From NCBI GenBank assembly GCA_035510605.1, contig DATKGW010000012.1, forward strand, positions 1-64,000: 64,000 nt of DNA, given 5' to 3'. Every line of letters begins with the position of its first letter. Position 1 is the first letter of the stretch. Position numbers and translations under genes: made by a program. Source of the DNA: DATKGW01 sp035510605 (lineage in GTDB: Bacteria; Patescibacteriota; Saccharimonadia; Saccharimonadales; CAIOMD01). Below the pieces are notes generated by a model. It did not search any database. It was not told the origin of the DNA and worked only from the letters and a program-made list of their open reading frames with translations. Positions 49,356 through 58,807 of the stretch are shown here, piece by piece.

Positions 49356-50714
49356 TTATTCTTTGCCAAGGAAGGTATTGAGCGCAGTGCGCACATCACG
49401 CATTTGGTTCAGCCAAGCCGGCGGTTTATTGCCAGCACTAACTCTGGGGCCTATTGCGGCTTTAAAGCCGAGTTTTTTGGCCTCACTCAAGCGTTTGTCT
49501 ATCCATGGCACGTGTCTGATTTCGCCACTTAAGCCGACTTCCCCGAACACTACGGCGTCCTCTTTTAACTGCATGCCTTTGGCAGCTGAAGCAATAGCCA
49601 TACAAATAGCCAGATCTGCCGCCGGTTCGGTTATTTTAACTCCACCGATAATATTAATATATATATCTTTATCGGCTAATCGTAGTTTAGTGCGACGTTC
49701 CAGCATTGCCACCAGTAAGTTGACGCGGTTCAAGTCCACGCCAGCAGCCGCCCTTTTTGGGTAGCCATAAGACGTAGTATTAACCAGCGCCTGTACTTCT
49801 ACTAAAACCGGCCTGGTACCCTCTAGAGTTGCCAACACAATCGAGCCATCACTAAGCTGCCTTTCAGCCAAAAATGCCGCCGACGGGTTGTCAACAATTT
49901 TTAGCCCACTATCAATCATTTCCAATATGGCTGCTTCGTTGGTTGAACCAAAACGGTTCTTGATGCATCTGAGTATTCTAAACCCGCCATAACGATCACC
50001 TTCCAATTGTAAAACTACATCAACAGCATGTTCCAAGACCTTAGGGCCGGCAATGGCTCCGTCTTTAGTAACATGACCTACTAAAAACAGAGCTGTTTTG
50101 GTCTTTTTGGCAGCGATTGTTAATAATTGAGTGCTATTAGTCACTTGGCTAACACTGCCTGGTACGCCAGCTATTTCTTCGGTAGCGATTGTTTGAATAG
50201 AATCGATAATTACCAAATCATAATCACCGGTTGCTATTGTGGCAGCAATATCATTTGCACTCGTACTGGCTGCCAGTTTAAGATTTTGGTGCAGAGTATG
50301 AAGCCGTTGGCCACGTAAACTAACTTGTTCCGGTGACTCCTCACCACTAATATATAAAACTTTAACCTTTGCCGCAGTCTGATGGGCGAGTTGCAAAAGC
50401 AAGGTGCTTTTACCGATACCAGGTTGACCGGCAATCAAAACAACGCTGCCGGGGACTACACCTCCACCCAATACTTCATCAATATCGGTTATTCCCATAC
50501 TTAATCGACCGCTCGGTTTGGGAGTTTTGGCATCAAGCGTTACTGTCTGCAGTATCTTTCCGCTACTTAACGCCAAATCGGATTTGGTAGAGCTGCGAAT
50601 ATCAATCTGCTCTGTAATTGTGTTCCATGCGCCACAACTATTACACCGCCCTGCCCAACTGGAATGAGCAGCACCGCAAGAGCTACATACGTAAGCTATT
50701 TTTGCTTTTGCCAT
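49356..50714 (-). CDS. radA: DNA repair protein RadA (Sms)
   Basis: A 452-residue RecA-like helicase involved in branch migration. The N-terminal C4 zinc finger is intact (VCSSCGAAHSSWAGRCNSCG, residues 9-28). Walker A is GQPGIGKST, the RadA-specific KNRFG motif is present (CIKNRFGSTNEA), and the C-terminal Lon-protease-like domain starts near GYPKRAAAGVDLNRVNLL. The extended -10 TGGTACACT lies 7 nt before the ATG, so it should be leaderless. Confidence 0.97.
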   Translation of the reverse strand: MAKAKIAYVCSSCGAAHSSWAGRCNSCGAWNTITEQIDIRSSTKSDLALSSGKILQTVTLDAKTPKPSGRLSMGITDIDEVLGGGVVPGSVVLIAGQPGIGKSTLLLQLAHQTAAKVKVLYISGEESPEQVSLRGQRLHTLHQNLKLAASTSANDIAATIATGDYDLVIIDSIQTIATEEIAGVPGSVSQVTNSTQLLTIAAKKTKTALFLVGHVTKDGAIAGPKVLEHAVDVVLQLEGDRYGGFRILRCIKNRFGSTNEAAILEMIDSGLKIVDNPSAAFLAERQLSDGSIVLATLEGTRPVLVEVQALVNTTSYGYPKRAAAGVDLNRVNLLVAMLERRTKLRLADKDIYINIIGGVKITEPAADLAICMAIASAAKGMQLKEDAVVFGEVGLSGEIRHVPWIDKRLSEAKKLGFKAAIGPRVSAGNKPPAWLNQMRDVRTALNTFLGKE

Positions 50715-50721
50715 AGTAAAT

Positions 50722-50730
50722 AGTGTACCA
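50722..50730 (-). promoter_or_regulatory. Extended -10 promoter of radA
   Basis: TG-G-TACACT on the minus strand at 50730-50722. The predicted start of transcription is at 50715-50714, next to the radA ATG. Confidence 0.5.
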
Positions 50731-50731
50731 G

Positions 50732-51700
50732 TTATTGGTTCGAGATAGCATTAACGCGGCTATCAATACTCTCAGCCAAATTTTGCTGTTCAATAATTAC
50801 GCCATTTCTGGCTTGAACGATATTATTATATTCCACTATTAGACTTTTTATGTTCGCAACTTCAACATTGTAATTGTCTACAGCCTTATTATAATTCGGG
50901 ACTGCGGTATTGTAGACACGGGTTTGGCCACTAGCCGATAAATTATCAAGATTGGTTTTTTGGGTTGCCAACTGATCTGCCTGGGCATTAAGGTCATTTT
51001 CTTTTTGAGTAATTTGGCTTTTACGAAGTGCCAAATCGGCATCATATTTTTCTACCTGAGACCGCAAATTTTCAAATACTTGTTCATAATTTTGAGCATA
51101 GGCAACAATTTTGGCTCGGTTACTAAAGTACTTCGAATAATAAACTTCGAGGTCCGGGCCGACATTACTGACTTCCGTGCCCAAAATGGAATGCAGCTCA
51201 TTTGGTACAGAACCCGGTTCTTGTTTCTGATAACTGTCAGCTAAGGCATTAATCCGAGGATCATTAAGTTTCTTATAGGCTGCCTCTACCAATGCATCGA
51301 CATGAGCCCTTTCTGAAGGCCCTAGCCTATCATAGGCAGCATGCAACATTTCGTGAGCAGCCGTGACTTGTTCGATGCCATTAAGTGTCGGATCAACAAT
51401 TTTATAAATATAAATATGGCTACCCGTATAACAACCCAAAACTATAGTTTGTTCAGTGCTTTTACATTCGCTATTAAATGAACTTTTATCGGAAATTTGC
51501 GGTTTATTAACATAAAACAACCGCTTACCATAGCTACTCATGGTGTCATCGACAGCTAATTGAGCTACCGTTTGTGGGGGTTTATAGCCCCTTAAAACTA
51601 TAAAATCATGGATGTTGTAGCGATTTAGCCATAGCAGTAATATGGCTCCTACAAAAATCAACAGGACAATAAGAGTTTTGGCGGCTTTTTTTAATATCAT
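50732..51700 (-). CDS. Membrane-anchored HExxH protein with coiled coil
   Basis: A 322-residue protein. One N-terminal membrane segment (about 8-26) is followed by an extracytoplasmic domain with two Cys (C79, C90), the zinc-protease motif HEMLH (116-120) within VTAAHEMLHAAYDRL, and a long C-terminal coiled coil (about 205-275, rich in Lys, Gln, Asn and Leu), ending with a second helical stretch. It looks like a surface metalloprotease held at the membrane with a stalk. The family is not recognised. It lies between clpC and radA and has its own -10 (51713-51718). Confidence 0.7.
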   Translation of the reverse strand: MILKKAAKTLIVLLIFVGAILLLWLNRYNIHDFIVLRGYKPPQTVAQLAVDDTMSSYGKRLFYVNKPQISDKSSFNSECKSTEQTIVLGCYTGSHIYIYKIVDPTLNGIEQVTAAHEMLHAAYDRLGPSERAHVDALVEAAYKKLNDPRINALADSYQKQEPGSVPNELHSILGTEVSNVGPDLEVYYSKYFSNRAKIVAYAQNYEQVFENLRSQVEKYDADLALRKSQITQKENDLNAQADQLATQKTNLDNLSASGQTRVYNTAVPNYNKAVDNYNVEVANIKSLIVEYNNIVQARNGVIIEQQNLAESIDSRVNAISNQ

Positions 51701-51712
51701 TGGCTGATCTTA

Positions 51713-51718
51713 AGTATA
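51713..51718 (-). promoter_or_regulatory. -10 element of the HExxH gene
   Basis: TATACT on the minus strand, directly after the clpC stop and 12 nt before the ATG at 51700. The predicted UTR is about 5-6 nt without an SD. Confidence 0.45.
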
Positions 51719-54196
51719 CTATTCTTTGATAATTGAAAAATCTATGCCAGACTCATTGGTGCCAACTTTAACGACATCACCATCTTTATAAGAACCTTCC
51801 AGTAGCTCTTCGGCAATGTGGTCTTCTATAGCATCCTGGATGAGCCGGCGCATTGGCCGGACTCCGTTATGAACATCATAACCTTTTTCTAGTAACCAAC
51901 TTTTGGCTTTGGGGTTAAGATTTATACCCAGTTTCTTGCGTTGTAAGCGGGCTTGCAGTTCGGCTATTTGGACATCAATAATTTTCCGAATGTCGCTTTT
52001 CGAAAGAGCTCTAAACACAATAACCTTATCTATACGGTTGATTAATTCCGGTCTCATATATTTTTTGAGTTCAGAGCTGATTTTTTCTTTATTTTCTTCA
52101 TGCAGACTGTCTAAATCTTTATTGTCTTTAACATCAACCCTAAAACCTAGGCCAGCTTCTTTTTGCAAAAGTTCGGCACCGATATTACTGGTAAGAATAA
52201 TTATGGTGTTTCTAAAATCTACCCGGCGGCCTTTGGCATCGGTTAACTCGCCGTCTTCAAAAATCTGAAGCAACATATTAAAGACATCCGGATGAGCTTT
52301 CTCGATCTCATCAAACAGCACTAAACTGTAGGGTTGGCGGCGAATTTTATCAGTCAGTTGGCCACCATCGTCATAACCAACATAACCAGCCGGCGCTCCG
52401 ACCAATCTGGCGACGGTATGCCGTTCACCGAATTCACTCATATCAATTTTAACCAGAGCATCTTCACGGCCGAAAAATTCGCGGGCCAAGACTCTAGCCA
52501 GTTCTGTCTTGCCTACTCCGGTAGGACCCATAAACACAAATGAGCCTATCGGGCGTTTATCGCTACCAATGCCCGAGCGGTTACGGCGGATGGCTTTGGC
52601 GACTGCAGCCACTGCCTCGCCTTGGCCAATCACATGTTTAGATAATTGCTGCTCAAGTTTAAGTAAGCTTTTAGCTTCTTGCCTGACAATTTTACGCAAA
52701 GGGACACCGGTAGCTTGAGCGACAACTGCGGCGATATCCTCATTTGTCAATATCAAGCGCTTGTACTTGGCAGTTTTTTTAACCAACTCATCCATCTTTT
52801 CTTGGGCAGTGCTAATTCGTTGCTTGTATTTGGCTGCCCGCTCATAATCCTCTTGATCTACTGCATCATCCCGACGCATAGTCAATAATTTTATTTCCTT
52901 TAGCAACTGACGATATTCGGTTGGTGTTTTACCCTTATCAACTCTAAGTAAAGCTGCAGCTTCGTCTATCAGGTCAATCGCCTTATCCGGCATAAATCGA
53001 TCATTAATATAACGGCCTGCAAAATAGACAGCGTCTTCTAAAACAGAATCATCAATTGTCACACTATGGAATTGTTCATAATGACTTCTAAGGCCTTTAA
53101 GGATGGCCAATGTTTCGCTGTCGGTTGTTTCGGGCACAACCACCGGTTGAAAGCGACGCTCCAAAGCTGCATCTTTCTCTATATGTTTATGATATTCAGC
53201 CGTGGTGGTGGCGCCAATAACCTGTATTTGGCCTCGGGCTAAGGCTGGCTTTAAAATATTACCGGCATCGATGGCACCTTCAGCCGCGCCGGCACCAACC
53301 AAAAGATGCATTTCGTCAATAAATATAATAGTTTTCTTATCAGCCAAAAGTTCTTCCATAACCTTTTTTAATCGCTCTTCGAACTCTCCGCGATATTTGG
53401 TACCGGCAATCATGGCCGCTAAATCTAGCATCACAATCCGTTTATCTAATAAACTATCTGGAACGTTTTCGGCAATAATCCGTTCTGCCAGTCCTTCAAC
53501 TATGGCTGTTTTGCCAACACCTGGTTCGCCAATTAAAACCGGGTTATTTTTGGTGCGACGATTAAGAATTGTAATTAAGCGGCGGACAACTGCCTCACGG
53601 CCAATCACCGGATCGAGTTTGCCATTAGATGCCATATCTGTTAAATCCGTTCCAAAATACTCCAAGGCACTTTTATTGCCTCGTTTTTTTGACTTTGTAG
53701 AAGTATGTTTTACACCATCTTGCTCGCTCTCATATTGTTGTCGGTTAAGAAATTGCACAGTTTGTTCAACTAATTGATCAACATCAATATTCATGTCTTT
53801 TAGCAAAACTGTAGCCCGGGCATTTTTTTGCATTAGCAAGCTGTATAAAATATGTTCGGTACCACACATATCCTGGCCATATTCTTGGGCACAATCCCAG
53901 CTGAGCTTTAAAGCTAATTTAGCCGTTTCACTAAGACCTTTAGCGCCTAAATTAATGACCAGGTTTTTAGGGGTTAGATTTAGGGCTAACTGAGCTCGTT
54001 GAAAATTAACTCCGTTTTCTTCTAGTATTTTGGCAGCGACAGACGATTCTTGAGCCAAAACTCCAAGCAGTAGATGCTCGGTACCGACATAAGCCGAACC
54101 CTGAGCCCGGGCAATTTGATCAGCCGATTTCAGACTCATCAGGGCATTCTCGGTCAGATGACCTAAAAATTCTTGGAAATCAGGTGATTCAGGCAT
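51719..54196 (-). CDS. clpC: ATP-dependent Clp protease ATP-binding subunit ClpC
   Basis: An 825-residue Hsp100 unfoldase feeding ClpP. Two N-terminal repeats (about 1-150; GSAYVGTEHLLLGVL and DMCGTEHILYSLL), a first AAA+ domain with GEPGVGKT, a middle domain with a UVR-like stretch (DDAVDQEDYERAAKYKQRI), and a second AAA+ domain with GPTGVGKT and the sensor STOR-like GAELL region. A perfect CIRCE overlaps its promoter. GAGGGG precedes the ATG by a rather long 12 nt. Confidence 0.97.
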   Translation of the reverse strand: MPESPDFQEFLGHLTENALMSLKSADQIARAQGSAYVGTEHLLLGVLAQESSVAAKILEENGVNFQRAQLALNLTPKNLVINLGAKGLSETAKLALKLSWDCAQEYGQDMCGTEHILYSLLMQKNARATVLLKDMNIDVDQLVEQTVQFLNRQQYESEQDGVKHTSTKSKKRGNKSALEYFGTDLTDMASNGKLDPVIGREAVVRRLITILNRRTKNNPVLIGEPGVGKTAIVEGLAERIIAENVPDSLLDKRIVMLDLAAMIAGTKYRGEFEERLKKVMEELLADKKTIIFIDEMHLLVGAGAAEGAIDAGNILKPALARGQIQVIGATTTAEYHKHIEKDAALERRFQPVVVPETTDSETLAILKGLRSHYEQFHSVTIDDSVLEDAVYFAGRYINDRFMPDKAIDLIDEAAALLRVDKGKTPTEYRQLLKEIKLLTMRRDDAVDQEDYERAAKYKQRISTAQEKMDELVKKTAKYKRLILTNEDIAAVVAQATGVPLRKIVRQEAKSLLKLEQQLSKHVIGQGEAVAAVAKAIRRNRSGIGSDKRPIGSFVFMGPTGVGKTELARVLAREFFGREDALVKIDMSEFGERHTVARLVGAPAGYVGYDDGGQLTDKIRRQPYSLVLFDEIEKAHPDVFNMLLQIFEDGELTDAKGRRVDFRNTIIILTSNIGAELLQKEAGLGFRVDVKDNKDLDSLHEENKEKISSELKKYMRPELINRIDKVIVFRALSKSDIRKIIDVQIAELQARLQRKKLGINLNPKAKSWLLEKGYDVHNGVRPMRRLIQDAIEDHIAEELLEGSYKDGDVVKVGTNESGIDFSIIKE

Positions 54197-54241
54197 GTTA
54201 ATTAGTAACCCCTCTTTGATTGATTAAACGACATAGTAATA

Positions 54242-54271
54242 ATTATAACTTAGTTAGCACTCGCCATGCAA
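54242..54271 (-). promoter_or_regulatory. Promoter of clpC
   Basis: On the minus strand TTGCAT (54271-54266), 18-nt spacer, TATAAT (54247-54242). Transcription would begin near 54235, giving a ~39-nt leader. The CIRCE operator covers the -35 and most of the spacer. Confidence 0.65.
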
Positions 54272-54280
54272 GAGTGCTAA
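54254..54280 (-). promoter_or_regulatory. Perfect CIRCE operator upstream of clpC
   Basis: TTAGCACTC (54254-54262), exactly 9 nt, GAGTGCTAA (54272-54280): both arms match the HrcA consensus at all positions. This implies HrcA repression of clpC, in place of the CtsR control known from Firmicutes. Confidence 0.92.
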
Positions 54281-54330
54281 TTTACACCTATATATTATAT
54301 ATAGATTACAGATTATGTCTGTCTAATTAA

Positions 54331-55500
54331 TTACTTAGAAATTTCTTCGCCGTGCTCTTCGATGGCTTCCAACAAACTGTTTTCTAGGTCACTTTTCTTT
54401 TTAAGCTTGGGAGCTTTGGCAGCTGGCACAACTTTGGGATTTTCAACAACTTTTTCGGCTGGTTTGCCACTTTCTATATCAAGTTCGTAACCGGTCAATT
54501 TGCTGGCTAACCGAACATTTTGGCCACTTTTACCAATGGCAATCGATAATTGATCATCAGGTACAATTACCCGGGCTTTTTTAGACTTTTCGTCTATTTC
54601 CACTCTGGTGACCTCAGTTGGGCTCAGTGCGTTAGTGATGTATTGCTTGGGTTCATCGGCCCAGACAACGATATCAATTTTCTCCTGTTCGCCAACTTCA
54701 CTCATAACTGCTTGAACGCGTGTACCATGGCCACCAACAAATGTACCTACCGGATCAACCCCCAGCACCGTGCTGCTAACAGCAACCTTACTGCGAACCC
54801 CTGCTTCACGGGCAATACCCTTGATATTGACGGCACCGTTTTCCATCTCCGGCACCTCAGATTTGAATAATTGCTCCAAGAATTCCGGGCAACCACGGCT
54901 TATAATAAGCTGCGCACCTCTAAAACCCCTCTCGACATCTTTTAAATAAACCTTGAGACGCTGGCCGGGATAATAACGCTCCCCCTGGATTTGTTCACTG
55001 GCGGGCATTATACCCTGGGCTTTATTTAGCTCCATTCTTGTTAAGCGGCCTTCCACACGGGTAACGGTACCGGCTACAACCGTATGGATTTTATCTTCAA
55101 ACTCGGCCATAACAATTTCACGTTCCGCTTCACGCAAACGCTGCAAGATAACTTGTTTGGCGGTTTGGGCAGCTACCCGTCCAAAACTTTCAACTTTTTC
55201 TTCGACTTCGACAGTTTCACCAATAACGGCATCCTTATTTATTTCTTTAGCCCTTTTTAAATCAATCTGAGTCTGGGCGTTTTCAACCTTACCCACCACC
55301 TCTTTGGTAATATATACAAATACTGTACCGGTATTAACATTAATCCGAGCCCGGACTTCTTGCTCACGGTCACCATAATCACGGCGCCAAGCTGCCGCCA
55401 AGGCTTGCTCGACTGTTTCTTGAACAACTTCTTCCGGTAAATTTTTTTCTTCGGCGATAGCTTTGACCGCCATAACCAATTGTTTTGTTTCTAATTCCAT
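54331..55500 (-). CDS. nusA: Transcription termination/antitermination factor NusA
   Basis: A 389-residue NusA. The N-terminal RNAP-binding domain (about 1-125) has the EKNLPEEVVQETVEQALAAAWRRDYG helix in characteristic form. The S1 domain follows (about 135-200), then KH1 (RGCPEFLEQLFKSEVPE to VGTFVGGHGTRVQAV) and KH2 (VPDDQLSIAIGKSGQNVRLASKLTG). A charged tail of ~50 residues ends it. It has a CAGGAG site and a terminator-like hairpin in its leader. rimP and infB, its usual neighbours, are not adjacent. Confidence 0.96.
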   Translation of the reverse strand: MELETKQLVMAVKAIAEEKNLPEEVVQETVEQALAAAWRRDYGDREQEVRARINVNTGTVFVYITKEVVGKVENAQTQIDLKRAKEINKDAVIGETVEVEEKVESFGRVAAQTAKQVILQRLREAEREIVMAEFEDKIHTVVAGTVTRVEGRLTRMELNKAQGIMPASEQIQGERYYPGQRLKVYLKDVERGFRGAQLIISRGCPEFLEQLFKSEVPEMENGAVNIKGIAREAGVRSKVAVSSTVLGVDPVGTFVGGHGTRVQAVMSEVGEQEKIDIVVWADEPKQYITNALSPTEVTRVEIDEKSKKARVIVPDDQLSIAIGKSGQNVRLASKLTGYELDIESGKPAEKVVENPKVVPAAKAPKLKKKSDLENSLLEAIEEHGEEISK

Positions 55501-55532
55501 TGATGTCTCCTGTTGTATTAGCTAAAGGCATG

Positions 55533-55557
55533 AAAAAATCCGACCATATTGGCCGGA
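55533..55557 (-). terminator. Terminator-like hairpin in the nusA leader (possible attenuator)
   Basis: On the minus strand TCCGGCCA pairs with TGGTCGGA (one G-U) around a 3-nt loop and runs into six T. It lies about 32 nt upstream of the nusA start and downstream of a possible promoter (TTGATT-N16-TAACAT, TSS about 55573). With pepN on the other strand there is no upstream gene for it to terminate, so control of nusA itself is likely. Confidence 0.65.
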
Positions 55558-55624
55558 CTTGAGCTATATAAATGTTATCATACTTATTGAAATAATCAAA
55601 TATTTAAAGTGATAGGATCTACTG

Positions 55625-58126
55625 ATGTCAAAAGTCTTGCGTCTTTACCAATACTTCGAACCCGGCCGTTACGAATTAAAATTATCAACCGATAAAAAGG
55701 CTCTCTGTTTTGGTGGATCAGTCTTAATCAGTGGAAGACTTAAGGTTAATTCAAACAGACTTCTTCTGCATTCCAAAGATTTGCAAATTGGTTCAATCAA
55801 GGTTGATGACATTCCCTGTACTTTTAAACTGAATCCTTCCAAAGATGAACTTAATATTATGCTGCCAGATATTACGAGTAATGATTTACAAGTACAGATT
55901 GAATTTAACGGTAAAATTACCAAACCGATGAATGGGCTTTATCCTTGCTATGGCCGAAATGGCGAAATCATTTTAGCAACCCAGTTCGAAAGCCATCATG
56001 CCCGTGAAGTATTCCCCTGTATAGATGAGCCGGAAGCTAAAGCCGTGTTTTCGCTGAGTTTGATAACACCGCCTGATGAAGTTGTATTAGCCAACACCTT
56101 ACCAAAAACAACATTAAAAAATAGCCACTCGACCACTACGACGTTTGAAAATACGCCAAAAATGTCTACATACCTGCTGGCCTTTGTAATCGGGAAGCTG
56201 GATAATTTGCAAGCGATAACCAGTGATGGTGTCTTGGTGCGAACCTGGAGTACTTCATACCAAGTCAAAAATACCCGTTTTGCGCTCGATGTAGCCGTTA
56301 AATCTTTGGAATTTTTTAATAATTATTTTGAAATTCCCTACCCGCTTAAAAAATGTGACCTCGTAGCTTTACCAGATTTTGCGGCCGGTGCCATGGAAAA
56401 TTGGGGCTGCCTGACCTTTCGCGAAACAGCCATGCTGGTTGACCCAAAAAATACCAGCCTTGATGTCAAACAATTTGCAGCTATGACAATAGTCCACGAA
56501 GTCGCCCACCAATGGTTTGGTAATTTAGTCACTATGAAATGGTGGGATGATTTATGGTTAAATGAAGGTTTCGCCAGTTGGATTGAATTTATGGCCGTAG
56601 ATAAGCTCTTTCCAGAATGGCATATGTGGACACAGTTTTTGTCAATTGAGCAACAGGCAGCTCTGCGCCTTGACGCACTAAAAAATACTCACCCCATAGA
56701 GGCATCCATTAATGATCCGGAAGAGATTAGAACTTTATTTGACAGTATCAGTTATTCCAAAGGAGCCAGCATTATCCATATGCTACATGAATATTTAGGC
56801 AAAAATGACTTCAGGTTGGGGTTAGTCCACTATCTAAAAAAGCACAGTTATGGCTGCACTGACACGGTGGATTTATGGAAAGCCTTGCACGAAACCAGCC
56901 ACAAAAATGTTGAAGCATTTATGGGAAAATGGACAACACAACCGGGATTCCCGCTAGTTAGCATAGAGCCAAAAGATGGCAAGTTATTGTTTTCACAGCG
57001 TATATTTTTAGAAAAAAGCCTACCTTACAAAAACGAATTATGGCCTATCCCATTACTCTCTTCAGCTCTTAACATAACTACTTTCGATCAATCGACACTA
57101 GAAACCAATCTACCTAAAGATATGTCTAATTTCAAGATAAACGTTGGTCAATCAGGTTTCTTTATAACTAAATACTGGCCAGATCACTATTTAAAATTAG
57201 GCCAAAGAGTTAAATCAGGCAAAATGCCGGAAGCCGATCGAATTGGTATATTGGCAGATATGCTGGCTTTGACCAGAAACGGCTATCTCCCTGTCGTGAA
57301 GCTTGTCTCTATGCTAAATAATTTTGCCAATGAGACCAGCTCGGCCGTTTGGGACATAATAGCTATGGTACTGGGTGATGTGAGACACGTTATGGGCGAA
57401 AAAATTGTGGAAGCCATTAAACCGCTGGCTCGCGAAATCTCAAATACTCAAGTTATACGACTAGGATGGGAAGAAAAGGATAGTGAAAACTACTTTGATA
57501 AATTATTACGCCCTGTAGTTTTGGCTACTTCCGCCAGTGGTGATGATTCAGCAGTAATAACTAAAGCTACGGATATCTATAAACACGCCAAAATTGTTGA
57601 GGATATCTCATCTAATTTGCGAAGCATGGTGTTGGCATGCGTTTCAAAGCGCGGAGACAAAGCAGATTTCGACCGTATGTTAGAGCTCTATCATTTGGCA
57701 ACTTCCCCCGAAGACAAAGTCACCTTGGCTCACGCCTTGACTAACTTTAGAAAATTACCGGAGATTAAACGAGCTTTGTCTTTAATTAAGTCCGAACATG
57801 TCAGATTGCAAGACGTAAGTTACTGGATTGCTTTCGCATTTGCCAATCCGATGGCCAAAAATCTAACCTGGGAATGGCTAAAAGACAATTGGTTTTGGCT
57901 AAAAGACAATATGGAAAATGATATGAGTTATCCGCGATTACCGATGTATGTCGCGCGGGCTTTTTCTGATAAGTCGTTCATCATGCAGTACTCTGCATTC
58001 TTCCATAAAGTTTATGAACCCGCTTTGGATAGAGCCATTAAACAAGGTCTAGAAACAATTAAAATGCAAGCTGCCTGGCGAAAACGTGACGAAGAAGCAC
58101 TGCTTAATTGGTTGTCCAACCGCTAA
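55625..58126 (+). CDS. M1 family aminopeptidase
   Basis: An 833-residue zinc aminopeptidase that trims N-terminal residues from peptides. The exopeptidase motif GAMENWG is at about 255-261, the zinc site HEVAHQWFGN is at 291-300 and the third ligand Glu is in WLNEGFASW (E314). The N-terminal beta domain precedes these and the C-terminal helical ERAP1-like domain follows. No signal peptide is seen, so cytosolic. For a host-dependent cell it would recycle imported peptides. ATG at 55625 with a weak AGGA site; monocistronic. Confidence 0.93.
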   Translation: MSKVLRLYQYFEPGRYELKLSTDKKALCFGGSVLISGRLKVNSNRLLLHSKDLQIGSIKVDDIPCTFKLNPSKDELNIMLPDITSNDLQVQIEFNGKITKPMNGLYPCYGRNGEIILATQFESHHAREVFPCIDEPEAKAVFSLSLITPPDEVVLANTLPKTTLKNSHSTTTTFENTPKMSTYLLAFVIGKLDNLQAITSDGVLVRTWSTSYQVKNTRFALDVAVKSLEFFNNYFEIPYPLKKCDLVALPDFAAGAMENWGCLTFRETAMLVDPKNTSLDVKQFAAMTIVHEVAHQWFGNLVTMKWWDDLWLNEGFASWIEFMAVDKLFPEWHMWTQFLSIEQQAALRLDALKNTHPIEASINDPEEIRTLFDSISYSKGASIIHMLHEYLGKNDFRLGLVHYLKKHSYGCTDTVDLWKALHETSHKNVEAFMGKWTTQPGFPLVSIEPKDGKLLFSQRIFLEKSLPYKNELWPIPLLSSALNITTFDQSTLETNLPKDMSNFKINVGQSGFFITKYWPDHYLKLGQRVKSGKMPEADRIGILADMLALTRNGYLPVVKLVSMLNNFANETSSAVWDIIAMVLGDVRHVMGEKIVEAIKPLAREISNTQVIRLGWEEKDSENYFDKLLRPVVLATSASGDDSAVITKATDIYKHAKIVEDISSNLRSMVLACVSKRGDKADFDRMLELYHLATSPEDKVTLAHALTNFRKLPEIKRALSLIKSEHVRLQDVSYWIAFAFANPMAKNLTWEWLKDNWFWLKDNMENDMSYPRLPMYVARAFSDKSFIMQYSAFFHKVYEPALDRAIKQGLETIKMQAAWRKRDEEALLNWLSNR

Positions 58127-58197
58127 TTTTTATTCCTCTTGAGTTATTTGGCGGCTGTAGCTTCAGCAAGTCTGCCAATATTTGTAGTACTCATATT

Positions 58198-58758
58198 TTA
58201 ATATCTCCGGCAGGGTTTAAAACTTAAACGATGGTGAACTGACACACCATGGATTTGCAGGGCAGCAGCATGAGCCTGCGTGCCATAACCAACATGTTTC
58301 TCGAAGCCATATGCAGGAAATTGTTTGGCTAAAAAATTCATGTGGGCATCGCGGGCTACTTTGGCCACAATACTGGCAGCGCTAACCACTGGTATGATTT
58401 GGTCGGCCTTAATTATTGTTCTGGCATTTAACGTCGGTACATAATTAACTGACCCATCAATAATTATCTCTTCCCGAGGTTTTAAAGATACTGCATCTAG
58501 TGCCCGTGCCGTAGCCAGACGCATAGCTTTCGCCAAGCCAATATCATCTATTGTTTGAGCACTTACCCAACCGTATCCAATATCAGCGCTCAGTTTAATT
58601 TGCTCAGCCAGTTGCCGTCGGATTTTAGGACTAAGCTGTTTGGAGTCTTTTAGACCTTTAACCGGTTTATTCAACCTAACCGCACAAACCAGCAGTGGAC
58701 CTGCCCAAGCTCCCCGCCCAACTTCATCTATTCCAATCATATCTATCTTAGTATACAA
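58198..58758 (-). CDS. rnhB: Ribonuclease HII
   Basis: A 186-residue nuclease that removes RNA from RNA-DNA hybrids and single ribonucleotides. GIDEVGRGAWAGPL (the first catalytic Asp and Glu), LKDSKQLSPKIRR, the IIIDGSVNYVP Asp and SAASIVAKVARDAHMN are all in place. It lies downstream of rplS, a common neighbour, with a hairpin between them. Confidence 0.95.
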   Translation of the reverse strand: MYTKIDMIGIDEVGRGAWAGPLLVCAVRLNKPVKGLKDSKQLSPKIRRQLAEQIKLSADIGYGWVSAQTIDDIGLAKAMRLATARALDAVSLKPREEIIIDGSVNYVPTLNARTIIKADQIIPVVSAASIVAKVARDAHMNFLAKQFPAYGFEKHVGYGTQAHAAALQIHGVSVHHRLSFKPCRRY

Positions 58759-58785
58759 AAACCTCCGATTTTACCCGGCGGTTTT
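58757..58785 (-). terminator. Imperfect terminator between rplS and rnhB
   Basis: On the minus strand AAAACCGCCG pairs with CGGAGGTTTT with one mismatch, and the T run is supplied by the 3' arm. It overlaps the beginning of rnhB by 2 nt, so it may attenuate rather than fully end transcription. Confidence 0.45.
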
Positions 58786-58807
58786 ATTTGTTTTTTAAAC
58801 TGCAGAC

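Noticed and set aside
48902..49764. Two long plus-strand open frames antisense to the PIN-TRAM and radA genes
   Set aside because: Both lie wholly within well-supported minus-strand genes and resemble no family.
53202..53777. 191-residue open frame antisense to clpC
   Set aside because: Shadow of a conserved coding region; no promoter or RBS, Ser/Arg/Thr-rich composition typical of antisense frames.
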